NCBI GenBank assembly: GCA_905147135.1 | Contig: LR990044.1 | Location: 15,628,122 to 15,692,121 of the forward strand | Reading direction: 5' to 3' | Source: Blastobasis lacticolella | Taxonomy: Eukaryota > Arthropoda > Insecta > Lepidoptera > Blastobasidae | Length of the DNA: 64,000 bases | Part shown: positions 21,184 through 31,617 of the stretch, in pieces | Position numbering within the stretch: the first letter of the stretch is position 1 | Layout of the letters: each line of letters starts with the position of its first letter | Made by a program: the position numbers and the translations under genes | Notes under the pieces: model-generated | Seen by the model: the letters and a program-made list of their open reading frames with translations, nothing else | What the model was told of the DNA's origin: nothing | The model's database searches: none

Positions 21184-21627
21184 ACTATCGCAAGGCGAGA
21201 GTGTAATCGGTCTCCTTGCCTCGCGATTCCCTCCCGTGTACTCCCAAACCGAGAGTGAGGAGGTAGCATTAAGTCAGTAAGATCCTAAGATTAGGTATTT
21301 TACGAGATTAGGATGCTAAACGATTTTAGCATTAGATTTATTTATGTGATGAGATAAGTGATACTAATTAAAATCAAATAAAATGTAAACTATAACATTA
21401 TATCAGACAGTATGCGTCTCGCATAGCAGAATACTCAGGCACGAGTCACCAAGCATTCAGTGGGGGCGTTCACACGATCCGTTTAATTAAATACTACAAA
21501 ATCAAGACACGAGTACGTAAATTCTGATTGTTAATATTCGAATATTCGAATTTTACCAAAATTACTATTCGAATAGTGATATGAGGCGAATATTCGAAGA
21601 TTCGACTTGCAAGCCCTAGTCACTATT

Positions 21628-22258
21628 GGGTCTTCAAGTCAAGAGTGAGTAGGTATCTTCTAGGCACGTGTCTTCCACCTCACCATCGCTTTCCATCAGG
21701 TGAGTTGAGGTGAAATGCAAGCCTATAGACAAAAAAAAAGATTGTGTCTAGAATGTGCATTGACTGAGCGACCTCGACACCTATTACAGTGCGTTCAAAT
21801 CTCGCCATCGCGTTGCGAATATGCTGTTGCTGCAACGGCTCGCGTGCCGAGTGTGAGCTGCGTGCGAGCAACGGCGCGGCGCGTTCGTGAGATTTGGACT
21901 CACCCAGCTTCGGGTGAGTCAATCTCCCAAGAGGGCTCAATCTCGACATGTAGACGAGGAAACTAAGAATCGAGAGGAGCCAAAATAACAGGCTATAGAA
22001 ATTGTGAAATCCATTAATAGCGCAATGAATAGATTCAGTGGAAATCGGCTCCTATTGCAACTGCATACAGAGCGGTATCCAGCAATGCGACTATAGAGGA
22101 TGAAAATCCTATACGCAGTGCTGTATAGCGCAATTTCATGCACACCAATTAGTACAACGTCCCTATACCGCCTCTGTAATTACAGCTATGAGCCATGTCA
22201 TTTTGCTGGCAACGCGCGTGCTTGTGCTTACTTGGGCGCTGTGTGTTGTACTGTACAC
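21628..22258. other. no recognised gene
   Basis: Unassigned. A CG-rich patch at about 21,840-21,890 and a short inverted pair (gactcaccc/gggtgagtc) near 21,900. Confidence 0.35.
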
Positions 22259-22373
22259 ACACTTATCTGACCCGGTGGCCAAAACTAGAACTAAGTGTGG
22301 CCAATTTGAAATATTAATTTGCTGTCGACAACAGCGACTCCGTTACCGGGTAAGATAAGTTTGTGGCACTTTA
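22259..22373. mobile_element. MITE copy (acacttatctgaccc family)
   Basis: Begins acacttatctgacccggtgg, contains actagaactaagtgtggcca and gacaacagcgactcc, and ends taccgggtaagataagtttgt in two stretches. It matches the unit at 16,650-16,755 in order and orientation. Terminal repeats acaaacttatct/agataagtttgt are partly degraded at the left. Confidence 0.7.
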
Positions 22374-22663
22374 CTTGTCCTTGGTGACAGGAAGCTGCCA
22401 CCGACGGATGATACATTACGCATGCTTTCGTCCCTTCTACATCGGTAATGAGTAAAGGAGACGGGAATGATTTAAGGTGACAAGGTGATATCGTTTTATT
22501 ACGACAGCTTTCTTAGTTATTGTTAATCAATATGGTATTTTTCTAGAATCAGTGATACACTTCTTTATCTTAGAAAAATAAATATTGTATAGACAAGTTA
22601 GTGGTGTAGTATATCATCATAATAAAAATATAAGTATCACAATTTCACTCTATCATTCGATAT

Positions 22664-22907
22664 TGTGGTGTGGTATGTTGTGCCGCCACCTCAAAGAATA
22701 GCACCACCCCATCTCTTCCCGTGGGTGTCGTAAGAGGCGACTAAGGGACAAATCCGAAAGGTGGGCAGCAGCATCTTTCTGGGTAGATTTACATCAACTG
22801 CACTGCGATCTCCAACCCGCCTGCCAAGCGTGGAGATTATGGCAATGACCTCCCCTTTCGTGGGAGAGGCCCGAAGTCCTGCAGTGGACTGTTATGGGCT
22901 GTGATGA
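22664..22907 (+). repeat. repeat family B copy
   Basis: Contains gggtgtcgtaagaggcgact, tgggcagcagc, gcgatctccaacccgcctgc, caagcgtggagattatggca and cctgcagtggactgttatgg. The same order recurs at 35.1 and 37.5 kb and partly at 61.9 kb. It is dispersed and non-coding, possibly a LINE 3' region. Direction is arbitrary. Confidence 0.7.
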
Positions 22908-25200
22908 TGTTCGATATTGAGTTCATTCATTTCCTGGTACGACACGACTCCCTTTAGGGCTTCCTCTTCCTCTCCTTCCATCAATTTTCTTTTTCAATCT
23001 TCCGTTGTCGTAGAATATCTGACAGAGTGGAACATAGCACCGACCTCTACTGGTCAAGAGGATATACGAGCAACTAAAACTTTGGGGCGCACTGAAAACT
23101 AGCGCCACTGCATCAGCCGTGTCTAAGTTGTGTGTGAGTGTGTGGGTGGCGTGTTATGCTGAGTGCGGCCCATTGCACTTCTCCATGGCATGGCTAATGA
23201 CAATTTATATTTTTGTCTAAATAATTTTTGTATATTTTGTATTGAATGTTTTGTACTTTTTGTGTCTTGGAAGTAAGTGCAATAAATTAAAATGGCTTGG
23301 AGGCAGTTAACAAGAAAATGGACAGTAGGTGGATTTTAGCAAAACCCTCCACAAATACGGAGGAGGCTGTAGAGAAAAAATCGTACTCTGTACCACAATG
23401 TTTTAAACATATTTAAAACAAAAACAACAATACTGTTAGCTTAAACTCTGCAGAAATGTATATAAATACTTGAATCAATTATATTATGTAGCTACGGTCA
23501 AAATCTACTTTATTAAGTGCGTATGTCGCCCCACGTATGTGATCGTTCTGATCATGTTACGTATATCAAATTAATAAACGAACAGAACTTTGTTATGACT
23601 AGCAACAGAGAAAAGTAAATAGAAGTCAGAGTATTTTTAGAAGGGCCGCGCTGTGTGCGAGTTTCCTTAGTGACAAAGACAATCGTCGACAAAGGCTGAT
23701 TAAGCCTTGTACAGTCGACAGCGTTGATTAATGGAAAGAGACGTGTCAGTATGAAGGACAGACGTGTTAATTAGATCTACACATAGCGGCGCCGTACGAT
23801 TAGATTTCTCCGACTGACTGTACTAAGCCAGGATTCAGTATTAATTCCGCGAAACTTGCGGAATTCACAAAGCCTGGGTGATTATACGCTTCTAACGGCT
23901 TAGATTTCATATAATATACGGAGCAGGAAAAATGAAAGATACATTTCGCATATTTTACTGCGGCCATGTACCAATGACTGTCTTTCAAAAGGGTTTTAAT
24001 TAAAATGATGTCGAAGTCTACACATGAATTAGGAGGAGGAGGGCAAGTAACATACAAGAACAGAAGACATAATCTAAAGAAAAAGTACAAAATAAAACAC
24101 AAAATCTCAGGACTTTAAATATTAGTTAAGTTTTCTTGCTACTACAAAGCAGACTGCAGCTTGTTGGTATAAGTACGCCCAAATAAAGTAACCCGTAGCT
24201 ACATGCTACTTTTGTAGAACGCGTAGCACTTCGTAGCAAATTTCACTTCAATAAAATAAAATAAACTTCTTACTTTATAATATAATACAAATCTAGAGTA
24301 GAATTTATATGGTTCTCATTCGAAAACTCACGTTGACTGATTTGCAATTCAAATATAATTATTATCACATACCTTCTTACTATTTTAAATAAATAATACA
24401 GTTTATTCTATAGGTACACATTTAAGTTATTCAAAGTCGCGAGCTTGGCCATAGTCTTCCGCTAAGGTTTCCTGATACTATTGAAACCGTATCTGTGTAT
24501 TACCCAATAACGTTATGTATACCGTTATTATTGTTATGATTATTTTTGTTCCAATAATAAAGTTATTTACTGAGAATAACTACAATATTATTTGAATACT
24601 ATTAAATAGAGTATGTATAATTGATATAAGAACAGAAATCAATAACGATTCGGGCTCATCAAAATGTACAACAATCAGATCTATTGGTTACAAGCGCCAG
24701 CAATGATTACAGGCGCCAACCATCGATTTTTGTCAAGACAAACAACCCATTACCCTACCCGTTGAAAACATTTAAACCGCTGGGAGAATCATTGGCTATT
24801 TAGACACCCTTAACTGCTCACTTTTGTATTGAAAAGGCAATAAAAATGTCGTTTGTTATTTTATTGTGACCGTTTATCTTGTTTGGTTGGGGATTAGCGT
24901 CATCAATTGTGGTATGAATGTCGGTCAAGTCGCAGGCGTCTTTTGTGCTTTGGCTTTTTGGAAGAGGCTTATATCTACCTATTATACGCCTACCTATTAC
25001 TATGACCTTTGCAAAATAAAAGCCACAACGGTTAAGTTGTTTATTTCACCACTGACAACATGAAAATTTGCACATTTGTTACATTAAAGATCAATCAACC
25101 CGGCCGGCCCCTTTACGCTATCGGGAGACAAATTCGGCCGAACGCTTCATCCTTAGGTCATGGATATTTTAGCTATCCGTACGACTCGCTTTGTTTCAAT
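22908..25200. other. no recognised gene
   Basis: AT-rich and unassigned. Short open frames (for example at 23,800-24,102 minus and 24,866-25,063 plus) have no motif. Around 24,195-24,235 the triplet gtagc/gctac recurs in both orientations, perhaps a MITE relic. Confidence 0.4.
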
Positions 25201-25214
25201 CTTTATAATGTGTA

Positions 25215-25370
25215 TGGCTTAGGAATGGAACACATTGCCTGCGAGTGGGTACCCATCCATTATAATCCCTGCTGCCAGCTCTATCTTTGGCCGTATCGTC
25301 ACTTACCACCAAGTGAGATGGCGGTCAAACGCCTGGCTTTTCTAATATGCATGTAGAAAAAAATTAATCT
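25215..25370 (+). repeat. dispersed repeat 3' part with A-run
   Basis: The order gcgagtgggtacccatccat, aatccctgctgccagctcta, cgtatcgtcacttaccacca and agtgagatggcggtcaaacg, then an A-run, resembles a common lepidopteran LINE 3' tail. Only one copy is in this window, so the repeat call depends on prior knowledge. Confidence 0.4.
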
Positions 25371-26569
25371 CCCTTATGAGTACTAAGACTATCTAAGTCT
25401 TTTTCATCAGTGCTCTATACTGGCCCCTATCAATGTGCGTTAGTACCACACAAACACTACACATCGATACATTTACTTCCTTCTAACTGTCGTTAAATAG
25501 CTCATTTCGGACTATACAAGGTAAGGTTAGCTGGAAGAAATCCCATTGTGGGATAAGCCCGCCTTTGCAATGTATATTTATTTTCTTTTGTTATTGTTCT
25601 TTATGTAGTTATACGCAATAAAGAGTTTACATACATACAAACATACATACTGTCTCGCGCCCGTCGCTTCAACTGGCCACAGACTGCCCCTTACATTACA
25701 TTTGCCAAGTCGCGGTCTCAACTCGTGAACAAGTCCGTTCAACTCTATTCCTGCCCAGAACTAAAACTGGCTACAATTTGCCCCATTTAGACATTTCATG
25801 GACATTAAATTTTATTTGCGCTATTCCCCGTGCCGTAATGTCTGTTTTCCATTTCCCCTAATAAAGGGCGCGTTAAGGTGCTGTTAGCTTACACCCTTTC
25901 TGTTACTATTAGAGAATACCGCAGAGGGTAGGAGTTGAAAGGTTAGAAATGTTGAACCACATGTAGCCTTGATATTCGATATAATGCAGCAGGCGTGCAA
26001 TACGATAATATTAGACCAGATATTATATTTAGTTTCTTGGAAATTCTGTTAGTAAGTTGATATATCTTGTATTATACAACATTTTACTACGAAAATGACG
26101 TAACTGATATATATATATCGGCGGACCCCACACAAAACCTAGTGAACTAAAAAATATCGAGTGGGTCTGTGTCGGAACACACGGCACACGGCAGTCGGTT
26201 TAAACGTGAAACGTCTACCTTGGCAGATTTGAGACGCACTTGAAGCCGCCTCTTTCAATCCTCGTTCAATATATATATACTTCCGGATATTGGGGTACTC
26301 ACGTTTCGTTCATTCAATGTGTGTCTTCCACGCCGCCTCATCCGCCCCCGACACAAATTACAGAGAGCTGACTATATACGCTAAACAATGACACTAGATT
26401 CAAGTTTTGCAGATCTAAGTTATGACGAGTCATTTACGTTACGGTCCAATTTTCTGATTTGATACTCACAATGTTTATTGTGTATTTAAATACGTTTCAT
26501 GTCAAAAGAACTGCATCCAAGTCTGTCAACCATCTTTACAGGGTTAAAATAAAAATTGAAACAATAAAA
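25371..26569. other. no gene; AT microsatellites
   Basis: acatacataca repeats near 25,630-25,650, and (ta)n near 26,110 and 26,265. Unassigned GC-richer sequence at 26,130-26,360. Confidence 0.4.
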
Positions 26570-26985
26570 CCGGTTACGAGGCAAAATTTTACCAGGATCC
26601 GATGACGCCGATGTGTCGTCACGTCGTCGACCACGTCTAATTCGCCGTTGTAATATTTTGAGGTCTTTACTGAAATACTCATATTCACTATCCTTGTCAC
26701 GTTTCCTTTTAGGCATTTAAACAATATTACACTGAAAAAAAACACACCAGTTTTGTAATTTTTAATTTACGGAACAGCGCAGCACTAAAATGTGAATGAT
26801 GTACATTGTGCTTGTACGCGCGTGCGTAGAAAAAACTTTTTAAATCTACCGGCCAGGCCGTTATCCAAAATATATTGCGAAGATGACGAAGTAGTTGAAG
26901 TTCAGTAGAAGTTAATAAGAATATCGAGAACGAGGCTTGAGAGTAAATACAGCGGCATCTAGCCCCAACAAAGCTTGTGTTATGA
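26570..26985 (-). mobile_element. possible LTR-retrotransposon 5' remnant with gag-like start
   Basis: On the minus strand a possible LTR start (TGTTGGGGCTAGATGCCGC) lies near 26,975. Downstream at 26716 an ATG opens MPKRKRDKDSEYEYFSKDLK, followed by a run of basic residues and DDTSASSDPG. Short Lys/Arg starts of this kind are common in insect Ty3-type gag proteins. The frame loses likeness after about residue 45, where a CTG-GTAAAA junction occurs. No polymerase, second LTR or primer-binding site was established, so this stays tentative. Confidence 0.3.
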
Positions 26986-27089
26986 GTGCTCGCGAACTGG
27001 TAAAATACTACTGGTGAACTGGTGAACTGGTATACTACTATATATTGTTAAATACATACTTATTATACATATAGGTACCACCCAGAGGG

Positions 27090-27243
27090 CCTATCGGCTA
27101 TCTCAGTAGACAACTGAATTTGACATAAAGAAATCTGACACTACTCTAATTTGGTAGACGCTATTGCCAGTTTTCAACGTAGATGACGTGGTGTAGAATT
27201 ATCTAGTGTCAAAAACAGTTGTTAACTGAGTTAGCCAATAGCC
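27090..27243. mobile_element. MITE with ~36-bp imperfect TIRs
   Basis: ctatcggctatctcagtaga then caactgaatttgaca (27090-27125) pairs with tgtcaaaaacagttgttaac then tgagttagccaata (27207-27240). The arms differ at several positions. About 80 bp of unique sequence lies between them. Confidence 0.6.
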
Positions 27244-27267
27244 CCGCAGACCCGTAACAGAAATTAA

Positions 27268-27356
27268 AATTCATCCGGGCCGGGAATCGCACCCGGGACC
27301 TCTGTATAGCAGACCAACCATGTTACCCAACTGAACCACTCGTCGCTACGTTGTGT
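27268..27356 (-). repeat. tRNA-like SINE head (different from family A)
   Basis: The minus strand carries a box A-like segment (GAGTGGTTCAGTTGGGTAAC) and a box B-like segment (GGGTGCGATTCCCGG) about 33 nt apart. The region between and after does not complete a cloverleaf 3' half. It is best read as the pol III promoter part of a SINE next to the MITE at 27,090-27,243. Confidence 0.45.
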
Positions 27357-27805
27357 CATGAACATTTTCCACAATTAAAAAATAATAAACGCCTAAGGAA
27401 AACGTTACGGAAATACCACATGTAAAGACAATCTATGTCTCCGCCTTGTGCTATACAAATAAATGACTCCGCACACTCGAGGGGGCCTTCTAATCCGGTA
27501 AGATACCCGAAATCGCGTTACAAGTAAGACAAATTCTGTAGACATGTAAAATATGGTTATAGCTAAGGGAAATTGGGCTCTTGTTACAGCGATAGCACCA
27601 GCGTTGGCGCTTCGAAACAATAAAATGTGTATTTATACTACAATAAGGATAGAACAAAGTATTCGGTGGCGCAGGCTGTATCGTAAAGGGGGTTAGGCCG
27701 AAAAGTTGTGTTAGTTGTCGTTGTGTGCAACTGTCAGTACCAGTTACGGAGTTGCAAATGTGATCTTTGCTGAAGCAATTTTCTTATGTTCTGTGAGACG
27801 TTATG
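27357..27805. other. no recognised gene
   Basis: Unassigned. No repeat copy matched elsewhere in the window. Confidence 0.35.
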
Positions 27806-28080
27806 CGGCTTGATCGAGTACGTAACGAGTACATCCGTGGCAAACTTGGCGTGAGAGACATCCCGAGAGCGTGATCCGTTTTCACCTACTAGTCGCGTGA
27901 TCAATTTCTGCAAACAGCCCGGATAAGATAGAAAGGCTAGCCTGCGCTTGTTTGGTCAAGTGCTAGGTAAGTCTCATGGGTAAAAGTGACGTAGGTGTCT
28001 AAACCTGCCGTTATCAGGAAAGAGGTCCCGCGGGAGGTCCAAGAAACGATGTATTGGCATCGGTGAGTCCTCTCGGACGA
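27806..28080 (+). pseudogene. RTE-like LINE C-terminal fragment
   Basis: The plus strand encodes RLDRVRNEYIRGKLGVRDIP before a stop, then in other frames RLACACLVK and later ggaaagaggtcccgcgggag, the counterpart of SGKRPRGRPK. The order matches the better-preserved minus-strand fragment at 35,363-35,818. It is a decayed 3' remnant with frameshifts. Confidence 0.65.
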
Positions 28081-28085
28081 TAATA

Positions 28086-28150
28086 TATTTTTTTTAAAAG
28101 AGGATTTTTGCAAATGTGCAAGCGGTTCACCTGATGGAAAGTGATCACTA
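28086..28150 (+). repeat. repeat family C fragment
   Basis: T-run followed by caagcggttcacctgatgga then aagtgatcac. Short and diverged. Confidence 0.4.
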
Positions 28151-28288
28151 TGTTTAAAGTTTGAAATAGTCAAGAGTCACATTATACAACATTTGTTACT
28201 CGGTCTACCAATACAAAATCTTACCACTAAAAAACTTAGGTAGTACAGTATAGACTAATGGAAGTCTGTTTGCATCATAAGCACTAGT

Positions 28289-29137
28289 CTACTAGTGACC
28301 ATGACGCATGCAACTGCGTCGAAATATCGAGGTAAAAAGAGAAAAAAACCCTATGAAATGTGTAGCGAAAGTGTAATTTAAACCCCGCAATACTCAGTAG
28401 TGTAAAATTCCTGCACCATTTAACTACACATCTATACTCTCACAGCGCACATTAACCTCTCTCACGGTAAATAAAATATAAGCACTTTCTCAGCGAGAAA
28501 AGAATCCGTACAAAACAGGTGACTAGGCGTTTCAATATTCAACGTTTTAGATACTCTTTTTTCGTTGCACGCTCGCAATGGCGCCTTATCCGATATAATA
28601 TGAGCGAAATTGCGAGCCAGCCGAAGCGGGCCGGAATTGAGACAGATTTCAAGACGCGAAATCATTTTAAGACGGTACCGGAGAAGGAAATCCGTCTCAC
28701 TGTGGAAAGCTCACAAAAGTGTAATTAGATTTCTTAAGGTCGCAGGCGCTTTTGACGTCGGAGGGTGCCGCCCGCTCGTATGTAGATGGTTCGCCTCCGT
28801 GAGTTTGTGAAATTGTGAGGTGTTAACTTATCGGGGCCGTTCAGCTCTGTGTGCCTGCTTTTGTAGGATCCGGTTATTTCTAGTTATTCATTCCAATATG
28901 TTTAAAGACCCTTCAATCCAGTAGATGTCACAATGATATTTTTTCAGGAGATTTACTTTCGTTAGCGTTTCTATATATCAAACGGTAGACAAAACACCCA
29001 AATGGGCTACTGATGGAAAGCGGTCAGCTGTGGTTGATATACAATTATACATTTGACATGCGATGCGGTTGTAATATTACTCCAACAGAGACAATTACCG
29101 TCCCAGAATCGAGCTCCTGGGGGAACAAACGCTCTGC
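28289..29137. repeat. 849-bp tandem duplication, unit 1
   Basis: Starts ctactagtgaccatgacgca and ends aaacgctctgc before the next unit begins. By eye it is identical along its whole length to 29138-29986, including every small open frame. It contains a tgaccatgacgcatgcaact block also found at 52,530 (inverted), and a family C fragment at 28,978-29,030. No gene is supported. Confidence 0.95.
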
Positions 29138-29986
29138 CTACTAGTGACCATGACGCATGCAACTGCGTCGAAATATCGAGGTAAAAAGAGAAAAAAACCC
29201 TATGAAATGTGTAGCGAAAGTGTAATTTAAACCCCGCAATACTCAGTAGTGTAAAATTCCTGCACCATTTAACTACACATCTATACTCTCACAGCGCACA
29301 TTAACCTCTCTCACGGTAAATAAAATATAAGCACTTTCTCAGCGAGAAAAGAATCCGTACAAAACAGGTGACTAGGCGTTTCAATATTCAACGTTTTAGA
29401 TACTCTTTTTTCGTTGCACGCTCGCAATGGCGCCTTATCCGATATAATATGAGCGAAATTGCGAGCCAGCCGAAGCGGGCCGGAATTGAGACAGATTTCA
29501 AGACGCGAAATCATTTTAAGACGGTACCGGAGAAGGAAATCCGTCTCACTGTGGAAAGCTCACAAAAGTGTAATTAGATTTCTTAAGGTCGCAGGCGCTT
29601 TTGACGTCGGAGGGTGCCGCCCGCTCGTATGTAGATGGTTCGCCTCCGTGAGTTTGTGAAATTGTGAGGTGTTAACTTATCGGGGCCGTTCAGCTCTGTG
29701 TGCCTGCTTTTGTAGGATCCGGTTATTTCTAGTTATTCATTCCAATATGTTTAAAGACCCTTCAATCCAGTAGATGTCACAATGATATTTTTTCAGGAGA
29801 TTTACTTTCGTTAGCGTTTCTATATATCAAACGGTAGACAAAACACCCAAATGGGCTACTGATGGAAAGCGGTCAGCTGTGGTTGATATACAATTATACA
29901 TTTGACATGCGATGCGGTTGTAATATTACTCCAACAGAGACAATTACCGTCCCAGAATCGAGCTCCTGGGGGAACAAACGCTCTGC
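29138..29986. repeat. 849-bp tandem duplication, unit 2
   Basis: Same sequence as 28289-29137 with a constant offset of 849. Both unit junctions fall in a shared ctac microhomology (28289, 29138, 29987). Absence of visible differences implies a very recent duplication or an assembly artefact. Confidence 0.95.
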
Positions 29987-30102
29987 CTACCTCTGTAACA
30001 TAATATACAAAAAACAATGTAAATTCGTATAAAATTATTAACATTGTTAATATTTAATCACGAATCAAAGTAGTCTCCCGAGTCTTTTTTCATAATTAGT
30101 GA

Positions 30103-30157
30103 CGAAGTAACTGACCCTACTAGGAAAGAATATAATTCTAGTAGGGTCTGCTACTTC
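30103..30157. repeat. hairpin, ~20-bp arms
   Basis: cgaagtaactgaccctactag pairs with ctagtagggtctgctacttc, with three central mismatches (act against tgc) and a 14-nt loop. It could be a transcript hairpin or a small foldback. Confidence 0.55.
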
Positions 30158-30743
30158 ATTTCATCTACTTAAAAGTGAGATAAAATCCTCTAAAATTGTA
30201 TTCTAACACTATAATTATATTCTAAGTATACACTGGTTTCACCGTGACGCAAGCTAAAACGTCCTAGCAAAAACATGTATGTTACCAAAGCTAACGATTT
30301 CTGAAGCTAGAACTAGGTCACACCGTTTTCCTCCAAAGACTATCGCGGCAAAAACTACCGCTGAAGTGAGACCAACAAATCACTATACCTAAATCCCACC
30401 TATTCTTTCCCCCTAATTTCCGACTTTCCCGCTATGAGGGCACTTTAACGGAACTATGGCGGGGAGAGAAAAAAAATAAAGATATTAGGAAGGAAAATGG
30501 CAGGTCATAAATAAGGAGAAGTAGTACTTCACGCCTAGAGGCTGGCGTTTAGGCGAAATAGTATCGTCTACAACGGATTCGAAACAGAGTTGCGAATATA
30601 CAATAATTCAATACAGTTCAGAACAGTGTGAGCATCTTTAGGACTTTAATAATTGTAATGTTATGTGATATCGTAATATAATATGGAAAATAAAAATAGT
30701 GGTTTTTACAAAACTATTGATGATACATTGATATACATGATAC
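30158..30743. other. no recognised gene
   Basis: AT-rich and unassigned. Confidence 0.35.
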
Positions 30744-30813
30744 CCGAGAGCGTCAGTGGCCGAATAGAGAGTAGGTGGCCTTATGGCTAACGATTCCGAC
30801 TCGTATGCAAGAG
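30744..30813 (+). repeat. tRNA-SINE family A head fragment
   Basis: cgagagcgtcagtggccgaa and ccgactcgtatgcaagaggt correspond to the first 60 or so bases of family A, including box A. Box B and the body are missing. An A-rich gaaaatgaaaat tract follows. Confidence 0.5.
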
Positions 30814-30924
30814 GTAGAAAATGAAAATGAAAATGAAAAAGTATTTATTGAATTAGGATTACGTTAATTAATCTCTTTTCAAAAGTCAAAAATCTAACGG
30901 AAAACAAAGGGAAGTTAAGCGAGC

Positions 30925-31135
30925 TCATCCAGGTAGGGGGCGACGCATGCAGACCGATCAGCGCGCGCGAGGGCTTACTCCGGCGAGACACCGGGCACCG
31001 ATACGCGCCACGCACATAACCGCCGGCGAATCATATGCGGCGCGCGCCCGGCCCCAGCCAGCCCGCCGGCGCTCACACCCGCACGCACCAGCCGGCCTAC
31101 CCGCGTCGCCCCCTGAGCTCGGAACAAATAAGTAA
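30925..31135. other. isolated CG-rich segment
   Basis: About 200 bp with dense CpG (gcgcgcgcgag, ccgccggcg, ggcgcgcgcccggcc) between AT-rich flanks. A 62-codon Arg/Ala/Pro frame (30947-31135) follows from the composition and has no motif. It may be a promoter-associated CpG-rich segment, an exon relic or a foreign insert. Confidence 0.4.
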
Positions 31136-31319
31136 AAAGAATGTCGTCTGTCTGTCAGTATGCCGCTTCAGTTAGGAAAATGACCATCTGTGGGAAAAAG
31201 AAACGGCAAGAAACCCACAGGTACATTTAAATATGATTACATTGCATTGATACATTTGTCAATTTAATTTGAGTGAGCCTGTCTTGATTGGAATATGATG
31301 TGAACCTCTACAAATCGGT

Positions 31320-31617
31320 GAAGATAACTAAAAATAAAAATAAATTTCAAAAACATAAAAAATGGCACAGCAAAAGCAGGCCAGTCCACCAAGGCAGCAC
31401 CCGTTCACGAGCATGACGCAGGGCCCAGCCATCGTCCAATTCAACCATATTTGAGGGAAGAGAACGACCCGACCCCCATGCCACCACCAGGCAGACTTTT
31501 AAGTGAGCATGCGCTGCCAATGCCGTACACATTAAAAAAATATTTGTTATTTAATGACTATTACACATCAAATCATCCTCACTCAATTAACAAAATTATA
31601 AATTTATAAATAACTTC
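31320..31617 (-). repeat. LINE 3' untranslated region
   Basis: Downstream (minus strand) of the reverse transcriptase stop at 31618. It ends in a T-rich, A-poor stretch (TTTATTTTTATTTTTAG) near 31,325, without a clear poly-A. A 61-codon frame (31347-31532) with repeated WW/LP residues is probably incidental. Confidence 0.4.

Larger units (their letters stand above)
19799..21619. mobile_element. hAT-like element with nested repeats
   Basis: The left end acagcttgcaaatattcgaa (19799) and the right end ttcgacttgcaagccctag (to 21619) are inverted relatives of the hAT-type (T/C)AGGGCTTGCAA terminus. The subterminal parts of both ends are rich in attcgaat motifs. The flanks are acactatt (19791-19798) and tcactatt (21620-21627), an 8-bp duplication with one mismatch, as expected for hAT. 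There is no transposase. The inside holds a family C repeat at 19,870-20,230 and the TIR element at 20,558-21,183. Confidence 0.6.

Noticed and set aside
27268..27356. tRNA gene
   Set aside because: Pol III boxes only; the acceptor stem and 3' half are not formed.
28462..29659. Identical small ORFs repeated as a gene pair
   Set aside because: They are identical only because the whole 849-bp block is duplicated; overlapping frames on both strands and no motif.
30947..31135. Arg/Ala/Pro-rich 62-codon ORF
   Set aside because: Composition is forced by the CG-rich sequence; no motif.
31347..31532. 61-codon ORF after the LINE stop
   Set aside because: Lies in the LINE 3' UTR and resembles no known second ORF.
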